Source: Pseudanabaena sp. Salubria-1 (GTDB taxonomy: Bacteria > Cyanobacteriota > Cyanobacteriia > Pseudanabaenales > Pseudanabaenaceae). From it: a stretch of 50,120 nt of DNA. The position numbers were made by a program, and so were the translations under genes. The notes below the pieces were generated by a model, which had not been told where the DNA came from, did no database searches, and saw nothing but the letters and a program-made list of their open reading frames with translations. Location: contig JALQCR010000048.1 of the NCBI GenBank assembly GCA_023336205.1, positions 1-50,120 on the forward strand, given 5' to 3'. The stretch's first letter is position 1. Each line of letters starts with the position of its first letter. Shown here one piece after another: positions 1 through 7,717 of this stretch.

Positions 1-64
1 AAAAAAAAAAACAAAAAAAAAAAAAAAAAAAAACACCGGCGCCCCCCCCCCCCCCCCGCCCCCC
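1..64. other. Homopolymer tract (poly-A then poly-C)
   Basis: The first about 33 bases are nearly pure A and the next 30 nearly pure C, with no genes or HIP1 sites. Nothing else in the window looks like this. A sequencing or assembly artefact at a contig end is the likeliest reading; a real low-complexity tract cannot be excluded. Confidence 0.6.
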
Positions 65-73
65 AAAACTCCA

Positions 74-127
74 AAATCAGTTTTGATACAAATCTGCCGT
101 CGGCAGACTTGTATCAAAACCGATTTT
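74..127. repeat. Long palindrome with conserved tips
   Basis: Two 27-base arms, with two mismatches, are separated by a single base. The outer tip reads CGATTTTTATAATGAG, and the same tip flanks the palindromes at 29330-29390 and 36971-37028, although the stem cores differ completely. This marks a dispersed hairpin family. A transcription terminator role is possible, but no gene end is in view upstream. Confidence 0.75.
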
Positions 128-194
128 TATAATGAGAATTGCTGGAAGTAATGCTTTGTACTACTTTTTCTTTTAACAATAATTACTGCAAAAA

Positions 195-884
195 ATGTCA
201 AAGCCATATCAAGGAATTGCGATCGCTGAGTGCAATGAGCCTCTGGTGGCAATTCCAGAGCACTTCTTTAAAATCAATCCTCATCCATATATGACATTGG
301 GTGCGCCCTACGGCGATCGCTCTCCTTTTTTTGTGCGTCAAGGCGTTTTAGAAAAATTACTAAAATCTCAAGCCTATTTACAAACAATTTGCCCCAATTA
401 TCAAATCGCAATTTTTGATGCCTATCGCCCAATTCCTGTGCAGCAATTCATGGTGGATTATAGTTTCGCGCAGTTAGCCAAAAGTAAGGATTTGGAAGTA
501 AAAAATCTCACTGAGGAGCAACAAAATTCACTTATGGCAGAAGTGATGAAATTTTGGGCAATTCCCAGTCATGATCCAAAAATGCCGCCGCCTCATAGCA
601 CTGGTGCGGCGATCGACGTAACTTTATTTGATGTCGATCTTCAAGAAGTTGATATGGGATCGCCAATTGATGAGATTAGCGATCGCTCTGAGCCCAATTA
701 TTTTGCCAGTTTTCGTAATGCTCAATCAGTGGGGTTTAATCGCGATCGGGAATTGTTAAATCAAGTAATGACTTATAGCGGATTTCGTCGGCATCCAAAT
801 GAATGGTGGCACTTTTCCTATGGCGATCAACTTTGGGCATGGATTAGCGATGAGAAACTTGCGATTTACGGAGGAGTCATATAG
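195..884 (+). CDS. D-alanyl-D-alanine dipeptidase (VanX/DdpX, peptidase family M15D)
   Basis: Predicted zinc dipeptidase that splits D-Ala-D-Ala, recycling cell-wall dipeptide or trimming precursors. The 229-aa protein carries the family signature: a DAYRP motif with Arg78, which corresponds to the catalytic Arg of VanX; HSTGAAID at 134-141, giving the zinc ligands His134 and Asp141; and EWWHF at 203-207, giving the catalytic Glu203 and third ligand His206. Length is normal for the family (about 200-240 aa). I see no signal peptide, so a cytoplasmic location is likely, as for VanX. The ATG follows an A-rich leader without a strong Shine-Dalgarno site, as is common in cyanobacteria. It stands alone, with 259 bases to the next gene and no van resistance genes beside it, so housekeeping recycling rather than glycopeptide resistance is the sensible reading. 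Confidence 0.9.
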   Translation: MSKPYQGIAIAECNEPLVAIPEHFFKINPHPYMTLGAPYGDRSPFFVRQGVLEKLLKSQAYLQTICPNYQIAIFDAYRPIPVQQFMVDYSFAQLAKSKDLEVKNLTEEQQNSLMAEVMKFWAIPSHDPKMPPPHSTGAAIDVTLFDVDLQEVDMGSPIDEISDRSEPNYFASFRNAQSVGFNRDRELLNQVMTYSGFRRHPNEWWHFSYGDQLWAWISDEKLAIYGGVI

Positions 885-1143
885 CCTTTATTTTTTGAGG
901 TTTCAGATTGATATAAATTGTCTTTATGGCTACCACAGAATTTTATACTATCAGAATAAATTTTATACTTTCACATAAACATCTCGCGACTAACTCGTTA
1001 TTTATTAAGCTAGTTAATTTAGATATAGATGATAGTTAGCAGTAAAAAAATAGGTTGTATATGTTCGCGAAAAAGTTTGACTATTAGTACAATTATCTTA
1101 GATACTAATCTACAGATATTAAATATTAAACTGTTAAAAACAA

Positions 1144-1524
1144 ATGGCAAAAGTTAAACAACCAGTTCAACTCTCTGGTGATGCATTGCTACAGAAAGTC
1201 AAAGAACTTGAACATCTGTCAAAAGAAGAAAAAGCTAAAGCTTGTGGATATGCCACTGTTACTAAAAACAATCAAGCTCGTGTTAACTTGATGAAGTTTT
1301 ATAATGCTTTGATGGAAGCTGATGGCGTGGAGCTTGAAGCGAAAGGTAGTGGTAAAGGCGGACGTAGTGCCAGTTATCGTGTTAGTGTCCAAAAAAATGG
1401 CAACCTACTAATCGGCTCAGCATACACACAATTGATGGGTTTACAAGCTGGTGATGAATTAGAAATTCGCCTTGGTCGTAAACATATTCATTTGCGTCAA
1501 GTTGGTGCAGACGACGAAGAATAA
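1144..1524 (+). CDS. cyAbrB-family transcriptional regulator
   Basis: Cyanobacterial AbrB-type DNA-binding protein of 126 aa. Members of this family act as global regulators of carbon and nitrogen metabolism and sit widely on the chromosome. Residues about 20-60 hold the cyanobacteria-specific N-terminal part (EEKAKACGYATVTKN). Residues about 83-118 form the C-terminal swapped-hairpin AbrB fold (NGNLLIGSAYTQLMGL, then GDELEIRLGRKHIHL). Wording around EEKAKACGY and GRSASYR resembles the cyAbrB1 (Sll0359-type) branch more than cyAbrB2, but I assign that from memory without an alignment. The tail is acidic. The gene is monocistronic: an AT-rich 259-base leader precedes it and a strong hairpin at 1527-1583 follows. 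Confidence 0.9.
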   Translation: MAKVKQPVQLSGDALLQKVKELEHLSKEEKAKACGYATVTKNNQARVNLMKFYNALMEADGVELEAKGSGKGGRSASYRVSVQKNGNLLIGSAYTQLMGLQAGDELEIRLGRKHIHLRQVGADDEE

Positions 1525-1526
1525 TA

Positions 1527-1583
1527 TTTAAAACACAAAAAATACAAGCTTGCTTTGCAAGCTTGTATTTTTTGTGTTTTAAA
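1527..1583. terminator. Bidirectional hairpin terminator between cyAbrB and recF
   Basis: A perfect palindrome with arms of about 27 bases around a CTT loop is flanked by T runs on both strands. It sits between two convergent genes and overlaps the last codons of recF. It is suited to stop transcription from both sides. Confidence 0.8.
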
Positions 1584-2709
1584 ATAAAATTTTGCCGCTT
1601 TCTACTTGAAAAATTCGTGCGGAATTTAGCCACTGAGCATCAAACGAACCAAGATGAGTAGTTGTAATAATTGTCTGAACACGATCGCCGATCGCATTCA
1701 ATAAATGATCTTGCCTTTGGAGATCAAGTTCAGCAAGCACATCATCTAATAGCAATAACGGTGGTTCTCCGACTACCGATTCTAGCAATTCTAACTCGGC
1801 AAGTTTTAGCGCCAGTACTAAAGTGCGCTGTTGTCCTTGAGAGCCATATTCCCGTGCAGGCGTAGCATTAATTGTCAGAGAGACCTCATCACGATGGGGA
1901 CCAACTAAGCTTGTGCCTTGATGTTGCTCAATCACTGCTTTCTGCAAAATCGCCTCAAAAAAAGATTGATGAATATTCTCGACTGTATCTGTTGGTGAGA
2001 AGGCAAATTTGGGCAAGTAATTAATTTCCAAATGTTCACTGCCACCACTAATCGATTGATGCCATGTATGTGCGATCGGCGTTAATCTCTCCAATAAACG
2101 CGATCGCCTTCTGATTAATCTTGTGCCCGCAGTTACTAGTTGAGCATCCCAAAGCGACATTTGTTGGGGTTCATATTGGATTTGCCCTTGTTTGATGGAC
2201 TTTAATAAAGCATTGCGCTGCCGCAAAACTTGATTATATTGTTGCAAAAGATTGATATAAATCGGCTCTAATTGAATTAATACTGTATCCAACCAATTAC
2301 GCCGACTCTCTGGACTACCCCGTACCAAATCTAGATCTAAACTCGAAAACATGACTGCATTCAGATTCCCCAAAAAGTCCAAATGCCTTGCTTGATTTAC
2401 CCCATTCACATTTAAAGTCCGCTTGCCACTAGCCCGCATTCGCATCAATAGTTCTACGGGATAGCTTTCAGGCGATCGCGATCGCTGACAAGTTGCGATA
2501 ATCTCACCGATCGCCTCACCATTTCGCACTAAATCACGATCTTTACTCACACGATGCGATCTTAGGGTTGCCAAGAGTAATACTGCTTCAAGCAAATTAG
2601 ATTTACCCTGAGCATTGTTGCCCACGATCACGGTCTTGGGGGCAGTGAAGTTAACTTCTTGATCGATATAGTTGCGAAACTGCTTGATGTGGAGAGATTT
2701 AAGATACAT
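1579..2709 (-). CDS. recF: DNA replication/repair protein RecF
   Basis: SMC-like ATPase that loads RecA at gaps with RecO and RecR. The 376-aa protein begins MYLKSLHIKQFRNY, the usual RecF start with the Phe-Arg-Asn motif. Walker A is GNNAQGKS at 30-37, the signature helix is in EYGSQGQQR, and Walker B is LLLLDD at 318-323 followed by VLAELD. Length matches the family (about 360-390 aa). An in-frame start 17 codons upstream exists, but that extension runs through the dispersed hairpin repeat at 2747-2857, so I chose the start at 2709. The gene runs convergent to cyAbrB, and its stop lies inside the shared terminator hairpin. It is not next to dnaA, dnaN or gyrB here, which is normal in cyanobacteria. 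Confidence 0.95.
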   Translation of the reverse strand: MYLKSLHIKQFRNYIDQEVNFTAPKTVIVGNNAQGKSNLLEAVLLLATLRSHRVSKDRDLVRNGEAIGEIIATCQRSRSPESYPVELLMRMRASGKRTLNVNGVNQARHLDFLGNLNAVMFSSLDLDLVRGSPESRRNWLDTVLIQLEPIYINLLQQYNQVLRQRNALLKSIKQGQIQYEPQQMSLWDAQLVTAGTRLIRRRSRLLERLTPIAHTWHQSISGGSEHLEINYLPKFAFSPTDTVENIHQSFFEAILQKAVIEQHQGTSLVGPHRDEVSLTINATPAREYGSQGQQRTLVLALKLAELELLESVVGEPPLLLLDDVLAELDLQRQDHLLNAIGDRVQTIITTTHLGSFDAQWLNSARIFQVESGKILF

Positions 2710-2746
2710 GCAGGCAGATGATCCAATTGGCAGACTTTCTAGAATA

Positions 2747-2857
2747 AACCAAGAACTCAAGTTCTTGGCTGAAAGCTTCAGTCGGTTTCAACCGACTGAA
2801 GAAATTTAACCCATTTCAAAAGGTTTTAGATTTTAGCCCGTACTTGAGTGCAGGGCT
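2747..2857. repeat. Cluster of small dispersed hairpins
   Basis: Four palindromes lie in tandem: CAAGAACT/AGTTCTTG near 2748-2770, CTTCAGTCGGTT with its complement at 2776-2801, AACC..GGTT near 2809-2827, and AGCCC..GGGCT at 2835-2857. The same units recur in the same order at 14787-14991, so this is a composite intergenic repeat family. Confidence 0.75.
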
Positions 2858-2861
2858 ATGG

Positions 2862-3188
2862 CTAAGCAGATTGCAAAAATTTTAAGCAGTCCTCTAAAGT
2901 TTGTTTGAAATCTGAGAGAGAAAGTTTTAAAATTAGCTCGGCTTCGCTAAACTCATTCCAAATCATCGCTCGGTCTGCTGTGAGTTCCAGTCCACATCCA
3001 TTCCCGACTCCTTCCAATGAAGTGCGATCGCCTATTTCAATCTCTGCGATCGCAACTAAAAGATCTTCACATACAGCTGCTACACCTTGCACTTCTGATT
3101 GAAAATATTGACTAAGGAGTTGATATTTAGGCTCAGTGTCAGCTTTAAAATAGCCTTCCGCATCTCGGTAAAATTTGATATTGATCAT
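2862..3188 (-). CDS. Small hypothetical protein (YacL-like features)
   Basis: Protein of 108 aa that I do not recognise with confidence. It is acidic, has no signal peptide or membrane segment and looks like a compact cytoplasmic alpha/beta fold. The opening (IKFYRDAEGYFK) and the general layout recall the uncharacterised YacL/UPF0231 proteins, but the resemblance is weak and I make no functional claim. Codon use includes a GCGATCGC site, so it looks native. It is bordered by intergenic repeats on both sides, and no partner gene is evident. The only gene on the same strand within a kilobase is recF, which is separated from it by the hairpin cluster. Confidence 0.6.
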   Translation of the reverse strand: MINIKFYRDAEGYFKADTEPKYQLLSQYFQSEVQGVAAVCEDLLVAIAEIEIGDRTSLEGVGNGCGLELTADRAMIWNEFSEAELILKLSLSDFKQTLEDCLKFLQSA

Positions 3189-3254
3189 TTTATGCTCTGG
3201 AGGAAATATTATGAATGGGAAGGTGACTTGTTTGGTATTTCTACTAGATTTACT

Positions 3255-3327
3255 GTAGGGTGCGTTAGCGAAGCGTAACGCACTCTCTATCTTTGACGGT
3301 GCGTTACGCTGCGCTAACTCACCCTAC
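3255..3327. repeat. GTAGGGTGCGTTA-type inverted repeat
   Basis: Two 29-base arms with about three mismatches surround a 15-base loop. The GTAGGGTGCGTTA arm is a very common dispersed repeat in cyanobacterial genomes. It ends some 50 bases before the remains of the EndoU gene. Confidence 0.75.
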
Positions 3328-3375
3328 TATTAAAATGTCCCAGTCCACGCATTGAGCGGGACAGAATCTAGCTAC

Positions 3376-3446
3376 TTACCTGCGATAAATGGGATAAGCG
3401 GTGGTAATTGTATTTGTGGCTTTATTGTAATAACCTTCGATTTTTA
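3376..3446 (-). pseudogene. C-terminal end of the split EndoU nuclease gene
   Basis: Read on the minus strand from the IS1 edge, this piece continues the frame of the gene broken at 25335. After the shared 8-base duplication TAAAAATC the codons give EGYYNKATNTITTAYPIYRR and a TAA at 3376-3378. Joined to 24832-25335 with one copy of the duplication removed, the gene is 567 bases, 188 codons plus stop, with no frame change. The TAYP end is the expected finish of a bacterial EndoU domain. The two parts are now about 22 kb apart and in opposite orientation because of the IS1-linked inversion. Confidence 0.85.
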
Positions 3447-4030
3447 GGTAGTGGTAAATATGTAGTGATAATAAAATTAGGCACTACAACAAGAATTATA
3501 ATGATGAATAAAATACCAGATAGCACCAATATGATTATCTAACTTTTTAGAAAAGGACAAAGTTTTTCTGACCAAACGAGAAATTCTTTGACGCATTGTA
3601 TTATTAAAGCGTTCAATATGGTTAGTCTTGCCACTTTCTTTCCCGACTGCCTGATGACGTTTGCTAGGAATAACTTGTGCGTAAGCTGCCCAAAAATCTG
3701 TATAGCAAACAGCACATTGACGATAAACTGGTGGTAGAGAATTCCATAATCGCCTAGCGCCATCTTCACTGCGATTGCCTATGTAAACTCCAACTATTTC
3801 TCTAGTTTTTTTATCCAAAGCTAACCAAATCCATTGCTTATTGCCCTTATGACCTACAAATGACCAAGCCTCATCACATTCAATAGTCAATTTACCTCTT
3901 GGTTTGGCTGAAACATTCACCTGCTGAGGAATCTGGGCATATTTATTATTCACATATTTTTGCAACCAAGTCTCTGAAACAAGAGCAGCACGAGCAATAC
4001 CGGCTAGAGGTATTTTCTCAAGTAAAAGTC

Positions 4031-5328
4031 CTTAGTGGTGCAGAAAACTCATGGGAGTCTCAAGATGAGACAATGGTAATACGGGCAAATTCGATACGAA
4101 AATCTAACTTTTCGCGTTTAGCAATAGAAGCAGAGGCAGGAGGAGGATTAGTTCTAGGCAAAATCTGCAAAATAGGAAGAGATTTTTGTTGGTAAAGAAG
4201 AGTGTGAAGCTGACGGAGACCGAGTTGCAGAAAACTCAAGCCGCGATGATCGTGCCAATCAATCGCAGCCCTTTGCCCCAAACGCACCAACATTATGCCA
4301 AGAATTACAGCAATCAGGTTAGCCGTGGCAAGGAGCATAAATAAACAGGTAAGAGCTTGAGCATCACGGAGATGAGAGCTAACCACATTAAAAGCCGCCG
4401 ACTTGTAATCCTTAAAATGAGGTTCAATACCGCCAAAGCGTTTGCCATAGAGAGCAAAAGTCTGTAATGAAGGGGGAATATCGGTAAGGACAGCCCATGA
4501 ACCGTTAGCCATGTCTAGGTTAGCCGTCGCTAAGTGACAATTAACATCACCGAGTACGGTGACATTGGGAACTAGATAAGCTTGCTCTGTGGGAGGTATC
4601 AGTTGTTCGACGCGCTTGGTTGTACCTGTCGGCAAAGTCACTAGCAGATCCGACTTTGCGCGAATTGCCCAAGACCATTGATTTTGCTGTAACCATCGAA
4701 TTAATTCCCCATGTTCAAAGCCTCGGTCGGCAAGTAAGGTCACTTTGCTTTCTGGCGGCAATAGGGTGAGTACTTGTTCTAATACGGGACGGTAATGCTC
4801 AAAGCCAACAGTAGCGCTTCCATGCTCTAATACCACTTGCGCTAAAGTAATCGACCTTCCACCCCAAATCAAGCATATTTCGATCAGACAGAATTTATCC
4901 CACAGCATACTCGTATCGAGAGCTAGTTCCAACGATGCTCCTGCAAATGCTTGGAGAAAGTGCTTCACCAATGGGTTATAGAATGTCTCGGCGATGATAT
5001 GTGGATTATGCACAAAGTAGCTTAGTCTTTCCATCTGACTTCTGGCTTGGCACTCTCGATGGCTTAAATAGGGCAACCAATGACTCAGACTCGCACTTCC
5101 TGATTGCAATATCGCAGCTACAGACTCCGCAAATCCTTGGAGATGTCGCTTATCTTTTGGCTTGAGCCATTGACGCAATTGTTGTTGTAGCTGAAGATAT
5201 AGGTGGGGCATGGATAAGATCTTTTGTTGAGGAACTTGAGTATCTCATCTCTTGCCCCTTTTTGCCTCTTGTCTCATGATGAGATTCTATGCCTAGCAAC
5301 GCTTTTCAGATTTTTCTGCACCACTAAG
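4031..5328 (-). mobile_element. IS4-type insertion sequence, copy 1 (1298 bp)
   Basis: Ends are CTTAGTGGTGCAGAAAA and its complement. A 9-base target duplication GTAAAAGTC lies at 4022-4030 and 5329-5337, inside the IS1 transposase gene. Copy 2 at 32228-33525 has exactly the same length and its own 9-base duplication. It is a complete element carrying one transposase gene. Confidence 0.92.
4060..5211 (-). CDS. IS4-type DDE transposase (copy 1)
   Basis: Transposase of 383 aa that would cut and rejoin the ends of its own element. It has a DDE layout: ALDTSMLWD supplies the first Asp, LLADRGFEHGELI the second, and the YGKRFGGIEPHFKDYK block resembles the YREK signature of IS4, with Glu as the third acid. 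A hydrophobic stretch (CLFMLLATANLIAVILGIMLV) near residue 310 is typical of the C-terminal part in such transposases. The frame is intact. It differs from copy 2 at a small number of residues (for example the stretch around TLLPPESKV against SLLPPQSTV), so the two are not a very recent duplication. The stop lies 29 bases inside the element. Confidence 0.9.
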   Translation of the reverse strand: MPHLYLQLQQQLRQWLKPKDKRHLQGFAESVAAILQSGSASLSHWLPYLSHRECQARSQMERLSYFVHNPHIIAETFYNPLVKHFLQAFAGASLELALDTSMLWDKFCLIEICLIWGGRSITLAQVVLEHGSATVGFEHYRPVLEQVLTLLPPESKVTLLADRGFEHGELIRWLQQNQWSWAIRAKSDLLVTLPTGTTKRVEQLIPPTEQAYLVPNVTVLGDVNCHLATANLDMANGSWAVLTDIPPSLQTFALYGKRFGGIEPHFKDYKSAAFNVVSSHLRDAQALTCLFMLLATANLIAVILGIMLVRLGQRAAIDWHDHRGLSFLQLGLRQLHTLLYQQKSLPILQILPRTNPPPASASIAKREKLDFRIEFARITIVSS

Positions 5329-5709
5329 GTAAAAGTCTATCAATCAGTTCTATAGTATCTTTGCTAATAACTTTATTAGTGGGATTTTCTATAAACTGTC
5401 TTTTGCAGTTTTGACACTGGTATTTTGGTTTTTGATTATGAATCTTCCCATTTTTAACAGTGTGTTGAGAACCACAATTGGGGCAAGTAGGTCTGGAGAT
5501 TGACATCAAAGCTGAAATAGTTGAATTTAAAAATACTGGTACTTCACTACATATAACACTTAACACGTTCTAATGAAATCATATATTTGGAAACTTTATA
5601 CTTTAGATAATTTTCAATTAGTTAGTTAAATATAATTAAAATTTCAACAGCTACAAACGAATAATTTAAGTTGGAAAATATGAGATTTCACTACATATTT
5701 ACCACTACC

Positions 5710-6319
5710 AAATATAAATACTATAGAATACAGCGGCAAATAAAGCTGCTACATCACCAGTTATGTTGTTAATAGAATAGGAGAAGTCTGTAATACTAAT
5801 AGTAATTACTCCTAGTAGGGCGATCGCCATTCCAATTAAGAAGGTGATGTCAAATGATTGTTTTAAGAATAACCATCCGAATAGCGTGGTAAAAACTGGG
5901 GTAAGATTTCTTAGTAATGTGGAGTTAGCAACACTAGTTTGTGTTAGTGACCACGCCCATAAAATAACAGAGATAGATGAAACTATACCCATCAAAAGTA
6001 TAAGTCCTAAATTCTGTTGCCAACTAGAATTATGAGAATCAACTGCTGTGATATTTGAATCTTTTAATCGGTGAAATTGTATTTGTTTAAAACTATTCCA
6101 AACTCCAAAACAGATTGTAGCTATCCACATACGATTAAAAATCGTAGCATTAGAACCAAGTTCTACCTCGCTCAATCTAATAAAGATAGCAGCCAGAGAT
6201 AGAGCGAATAATGCAATAAATAGTGACAGGATTGCCGCTGTTATCGGTAATTGTCTTTCCTCTTTAATAACTGTTTTTTCTAGCTTGACCTCATTAGATA
6301 AATTTTCTGTATGTGTCAT
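5710..6319 (-). pseudogene. EamA/DMT transporter gene, N-terminal part
   Basis: The front of a drug/metabolite transporter, cut by IS1 after YSIYI. About 200 residues remain, with hydrophobic helices such as ITAAILSLFIALFALSLAAIF and GLILLMGIVSSISVILWAW. The rest lies at 26292-26690 on the plus strand. Joining the two with one copy of the TATATTT duplication gives 1002 bases, 333 aa, in one frame, with the two EamA repeats expected of a 10-helix exporter. The start codon ATG (ATGACAC) directly follows the HEARO-like RNA region. The original gene would overlap the ligase gene at 26687 and so be co-expressed with it. In its present state it is probably non-functional. Confidence 0.88.
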
Positions 6320-6747
6320 AAAAACTCGCGGTAAGTGGGAAACTCAGTGGCTTTAGCCCTGAGAGGGAAGCGACACGGGCGGTTTTAACCGCTTTGAATC
6401 TTTTTTCATTACCGCCTTGGAGTTAAGAAATTCGGGGTACTTTTGTGGTGTACTTTCAACGGGACAATTACCGATTCAAATTTCCCAACTCTGTACGCAT
6501 AATGTGTTGCTCCGAAGAGCCTCCCTTTCGGGGTAATGTTAGCTTCGTCAATGTTTTAAGAGCTTTTTAGACTTGCAACACTGTTTCAGGGACTTTAAAA
6601 CTGTTTAATTGCAAATGACAGAGCAGGGAACTAGCTTCGCATTCCAGGGTGTCGTGACTCAAAAAACGTAGTCAGTGAAGACTTAGACTGGTCAGTACAG
6701 CTTGCAACTTCTTACAAGCTCAGTCCCTTTAGGGCTGAGTTACTGAC
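6320..6747 (-). ncRNA. Candidate HEARO / IscB-type omega-RNA without an iscB gene
   Basis: About 430 bases without an ORF but rich in hairpins. On the minus strand the order is: a CTCAGCCC..GGGACTGAG hairpin at 6719-6739, then a CTTG..CAAG stem at 6701-6718, several further stems, GCGGTTTTAACCGC at 6379-6392, and a second CTCAG..CTGAG hairpin at 6343-6363. The region ends directly before ATGA at 6316-6319. HEARO RNAs (the guide RNAs of IscB nucleases in IS200/IS605-like elements) are described as large, ornate, often found without their protein gene, and inserted next to ATGA or GTGA. The fit is by general form and remembered motifs, not by a covariance search. The 19 bases at 6748-6766 lie where the guide would be. 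Other structured RNAs, or the end of an IS605-type element, are alternatives. Confidence 0.5.
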
Positions 6748-6766
6748 ATTCTAATGATGAACTATA

Positions 6767-6847
6767 AGGGGTAGCTCGTAGATATTGGGCATGGTTCTAG
6801 TTTTCTGTCTCTTCAGATAAACCAGTCCATCCAGTATCTTCTAACTC
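6767..6847. repeat. 81-bp repeat, copy 1 (inverted to 28840-28920)
   Basis: It is base-for-base the reverse complement of 28840-28920. It contains the last 16 codons and stop of the tail assembly gene (6797-7126) and the first codons of the cupin gene found complete at 28895. Similarity ends sharply at both edges. Before the IS1 inversion the two copies would have been direct repeats around an inserted islet. Confidence 0.92.
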
Positions 6848-7126
6848 ATTAATCTGACGATAAAACTTTTGTAAATAACTGAGATCACTAGCAAATAAAT
6901 TTTCGATTACCGTCGAACTAATCTCTTCAAGTCCTCCTAATTTAGTAATTACCCTAGCTAAAATAATTACAGTTGCATAAGCAGGATTACTCCTTACTCG
7001 CGGATCACGCATTGGGACAATCTCATCGATCGCTCTAGACAAACGCATTACACCTTTGCGATGCAGATTTCCATCTCCATCAACATAGCCCTTGGGTAGA
7101 GTAAATTCAAACTCTGTTTGAATCAT
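6797..7126 (-). CDS. Phage-tail-type assembly protein of an eCIS
   Basis: Small protein of 109 aa. It opens with FEFTLPKGYVDGDGNLHRKGVMR, a pattern shared by the small tail assembly proteins that follow tube genes in phage tails and in cyanobacterial contractile injection clusters. Such proteins act as chaperones or connectors during tail assembly. It is last in a minus-strand run with the sheath and tube genes, 40 bases after the neighbouring tube gene, so co-transcription is likely. Its final codons lie in the 81-bp repeat, showing that an insertion occurred just beyond its stop codon without damaging it. The baseplate genes that often follow in eCIS clusters are absent; in the restored order the cupin gene would follow instead. 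Confidence 0.75.
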   Translation of the reverse strand: MIQTEFEFTLPKGYVDGDGNLHRKGVMRLSRAIDEIVPMRDPRVRSNPAYATVIILARVITKLGGLEEISSTVIENLFASDLSYLQKFYRQINELEDTGWTGLSEETEN

Positions 7127-7166
7127 ATTTGAACCATATGTTAATCATAAGCGTTTAAAAAATCTA

Positions 7167-7658
7167 TTAATTAATCCGTAAAAAGTCGCTAACGCATAAC
7201 TCTACTTCAGTAATCGCAAATTCGCTAGCATCAGCTTTAAATTCGGAAACTTTGTAACGCATCGGCCAAGCGCCATTAAATCGAAACCTTGCTTTTTCTG
7301 TAGCAGATTGGTCATAAACAGTGATGTCACCATCTCGGAGTTGTTGTGCCCAGTTACCGTCTTCTACTGCTTTTAACCATTTCCACATGGTCATGGAAAT
7401 ATTCAGCCCTTGTTTGAGCGTAATATTCTCACTTTTGACATTTCCAGGAAGCTTTGTGCGGATAACCCGTCCTTTTGTCGAACCACTCCTCCCCCATACT
7501 TGCGGAGTAACTTCAACAATTTCAATTGCTTCTTGACTTCGAGACAATCCGCTACATTCCATAAAGTAGCCATCAATTTTTTCTAGACTACCTTGTAAAG
7601 TAATTTCTACATAAAATCTAGACTTAGCTAAAAATTCTATTTGCTGTTCGTCTGCCAT
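7167..7658 (-). CDS. Contractile injection system tube protein (gp19-like), first paralogue
   Basis: Protein of 163 aa of the T4 gp19/Pvc1-type tail tube family, which stacks as hexameric rings to form the inner tube driven out by sheath contraction. Family marks are an early SRFYVEI strand, a central KGRVIRTKLPGN stretch, the LKQGLNISMTMWKWLKAV helix, a GDITVYDQ strand, the conserved W-P-x-x-Y turn (NGAWPMRYKVSEF), and a C-terminal beta strand (AITEVELCVSDFLRIN). I chose the ATG at 7658 because AAGGTGAT lies seven bases upstream; the longer TTG start lacks such a site. It is one of three tube paralogues in a row, a common feature of eCIS clusters. It is the most divergent of the three and may sit at an end of the tube or contact the baseplate. 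Confidence 0.88.
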   Translation of the reverse strand: MADEQQIEFLAKSRFYVEITLQGSLEKIDGYFMECSGLSRSQEAIEIVEVTPQVWGRSGSTKGRVIRTKLPGNVKSENITLKQGLNISMTMWKWLKAVEDGNWAQQLRDGDITVYDQSATEKARFRFNGAWPMRYKVSEFKADASEFAITEVELCVSDFLRIN

Positions 7659-7717
7659 CAAATCACCTTCTTGCAAATTTTAGTATGAGTGGTGCTGAGC
7701 ACCACTCACAACTGTTC

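Larger units (their letters stand above)
3477..5506 (-). pseudogene. IS1-family transposase, split by an IS4-type insertion
   Basis: The N-terminal part (5506 down to about 5329) has the zinc-finger-like CPNCGS..CQNCKRQF segment. The C-terminal part (about 4030 down to 3477) has the catalytic region with ECDEAWSF, YTDFWAAY and HIERFNNTMRQR. Without the insert the gene is 723 bases and matches the intact copy at 25539-26261. The start is taken at MSISRPTCP, as for the intact copy. This copy cannot make transposase itself, but copy B could act on its ends. Confidence 0.9.
3447..5709 (-). mobile_element. IS1-family element, copy A, interrupted by an IS4-type element
   Basis: Terminal inverted repeats begin GGTAGTGGTAAATATGTAG and are identical to those of copy B at 25336-26291. 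Subtracting the nested 1298-base IS and its 9-base duplication leaves 956 bases, exactly the length of copy B. Its flanks (TAAAAATC side and TATATTT side) do not match each other, but each matches one flank of copy B, which shows that recombination took place between the copies. Confidence 0.9.

Noticed and set aside
195..884. Glycopeptide resistance cluster with the VanX-type enzyme, the ATP-grasp ligase and murF
   Set aside because: The three genes lie at 0.2, 26.7 and 30.8 kb; the ligase belongs to a separate inserted islet, and no vanH, vanR or vanS gene is near. Proximity is chance.
1382..1633. Minus-strand ORF across cyAbrB and the terminator
   Set aside because: It is antisense to the well-supported cyAbrB gene and runs through a perfect terminator hairpin.
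2747..2857. Possible CRISPR array (also 14787-14991)
   Set aside because: The units are different palindromes with irregular spacing and no unique spacers between identical repeats; no cas gene is near.
3211..3257. A 14-codon ORF (MNGKVTCLVFLLDLL) with a perfect GGAGGAAATATT leader
   Set aside because: It ends in the dispersed repeat at 3255 and has no recognisable product. It may be the stump of a lost gene, but length and lack of similarity do not support an annotation.
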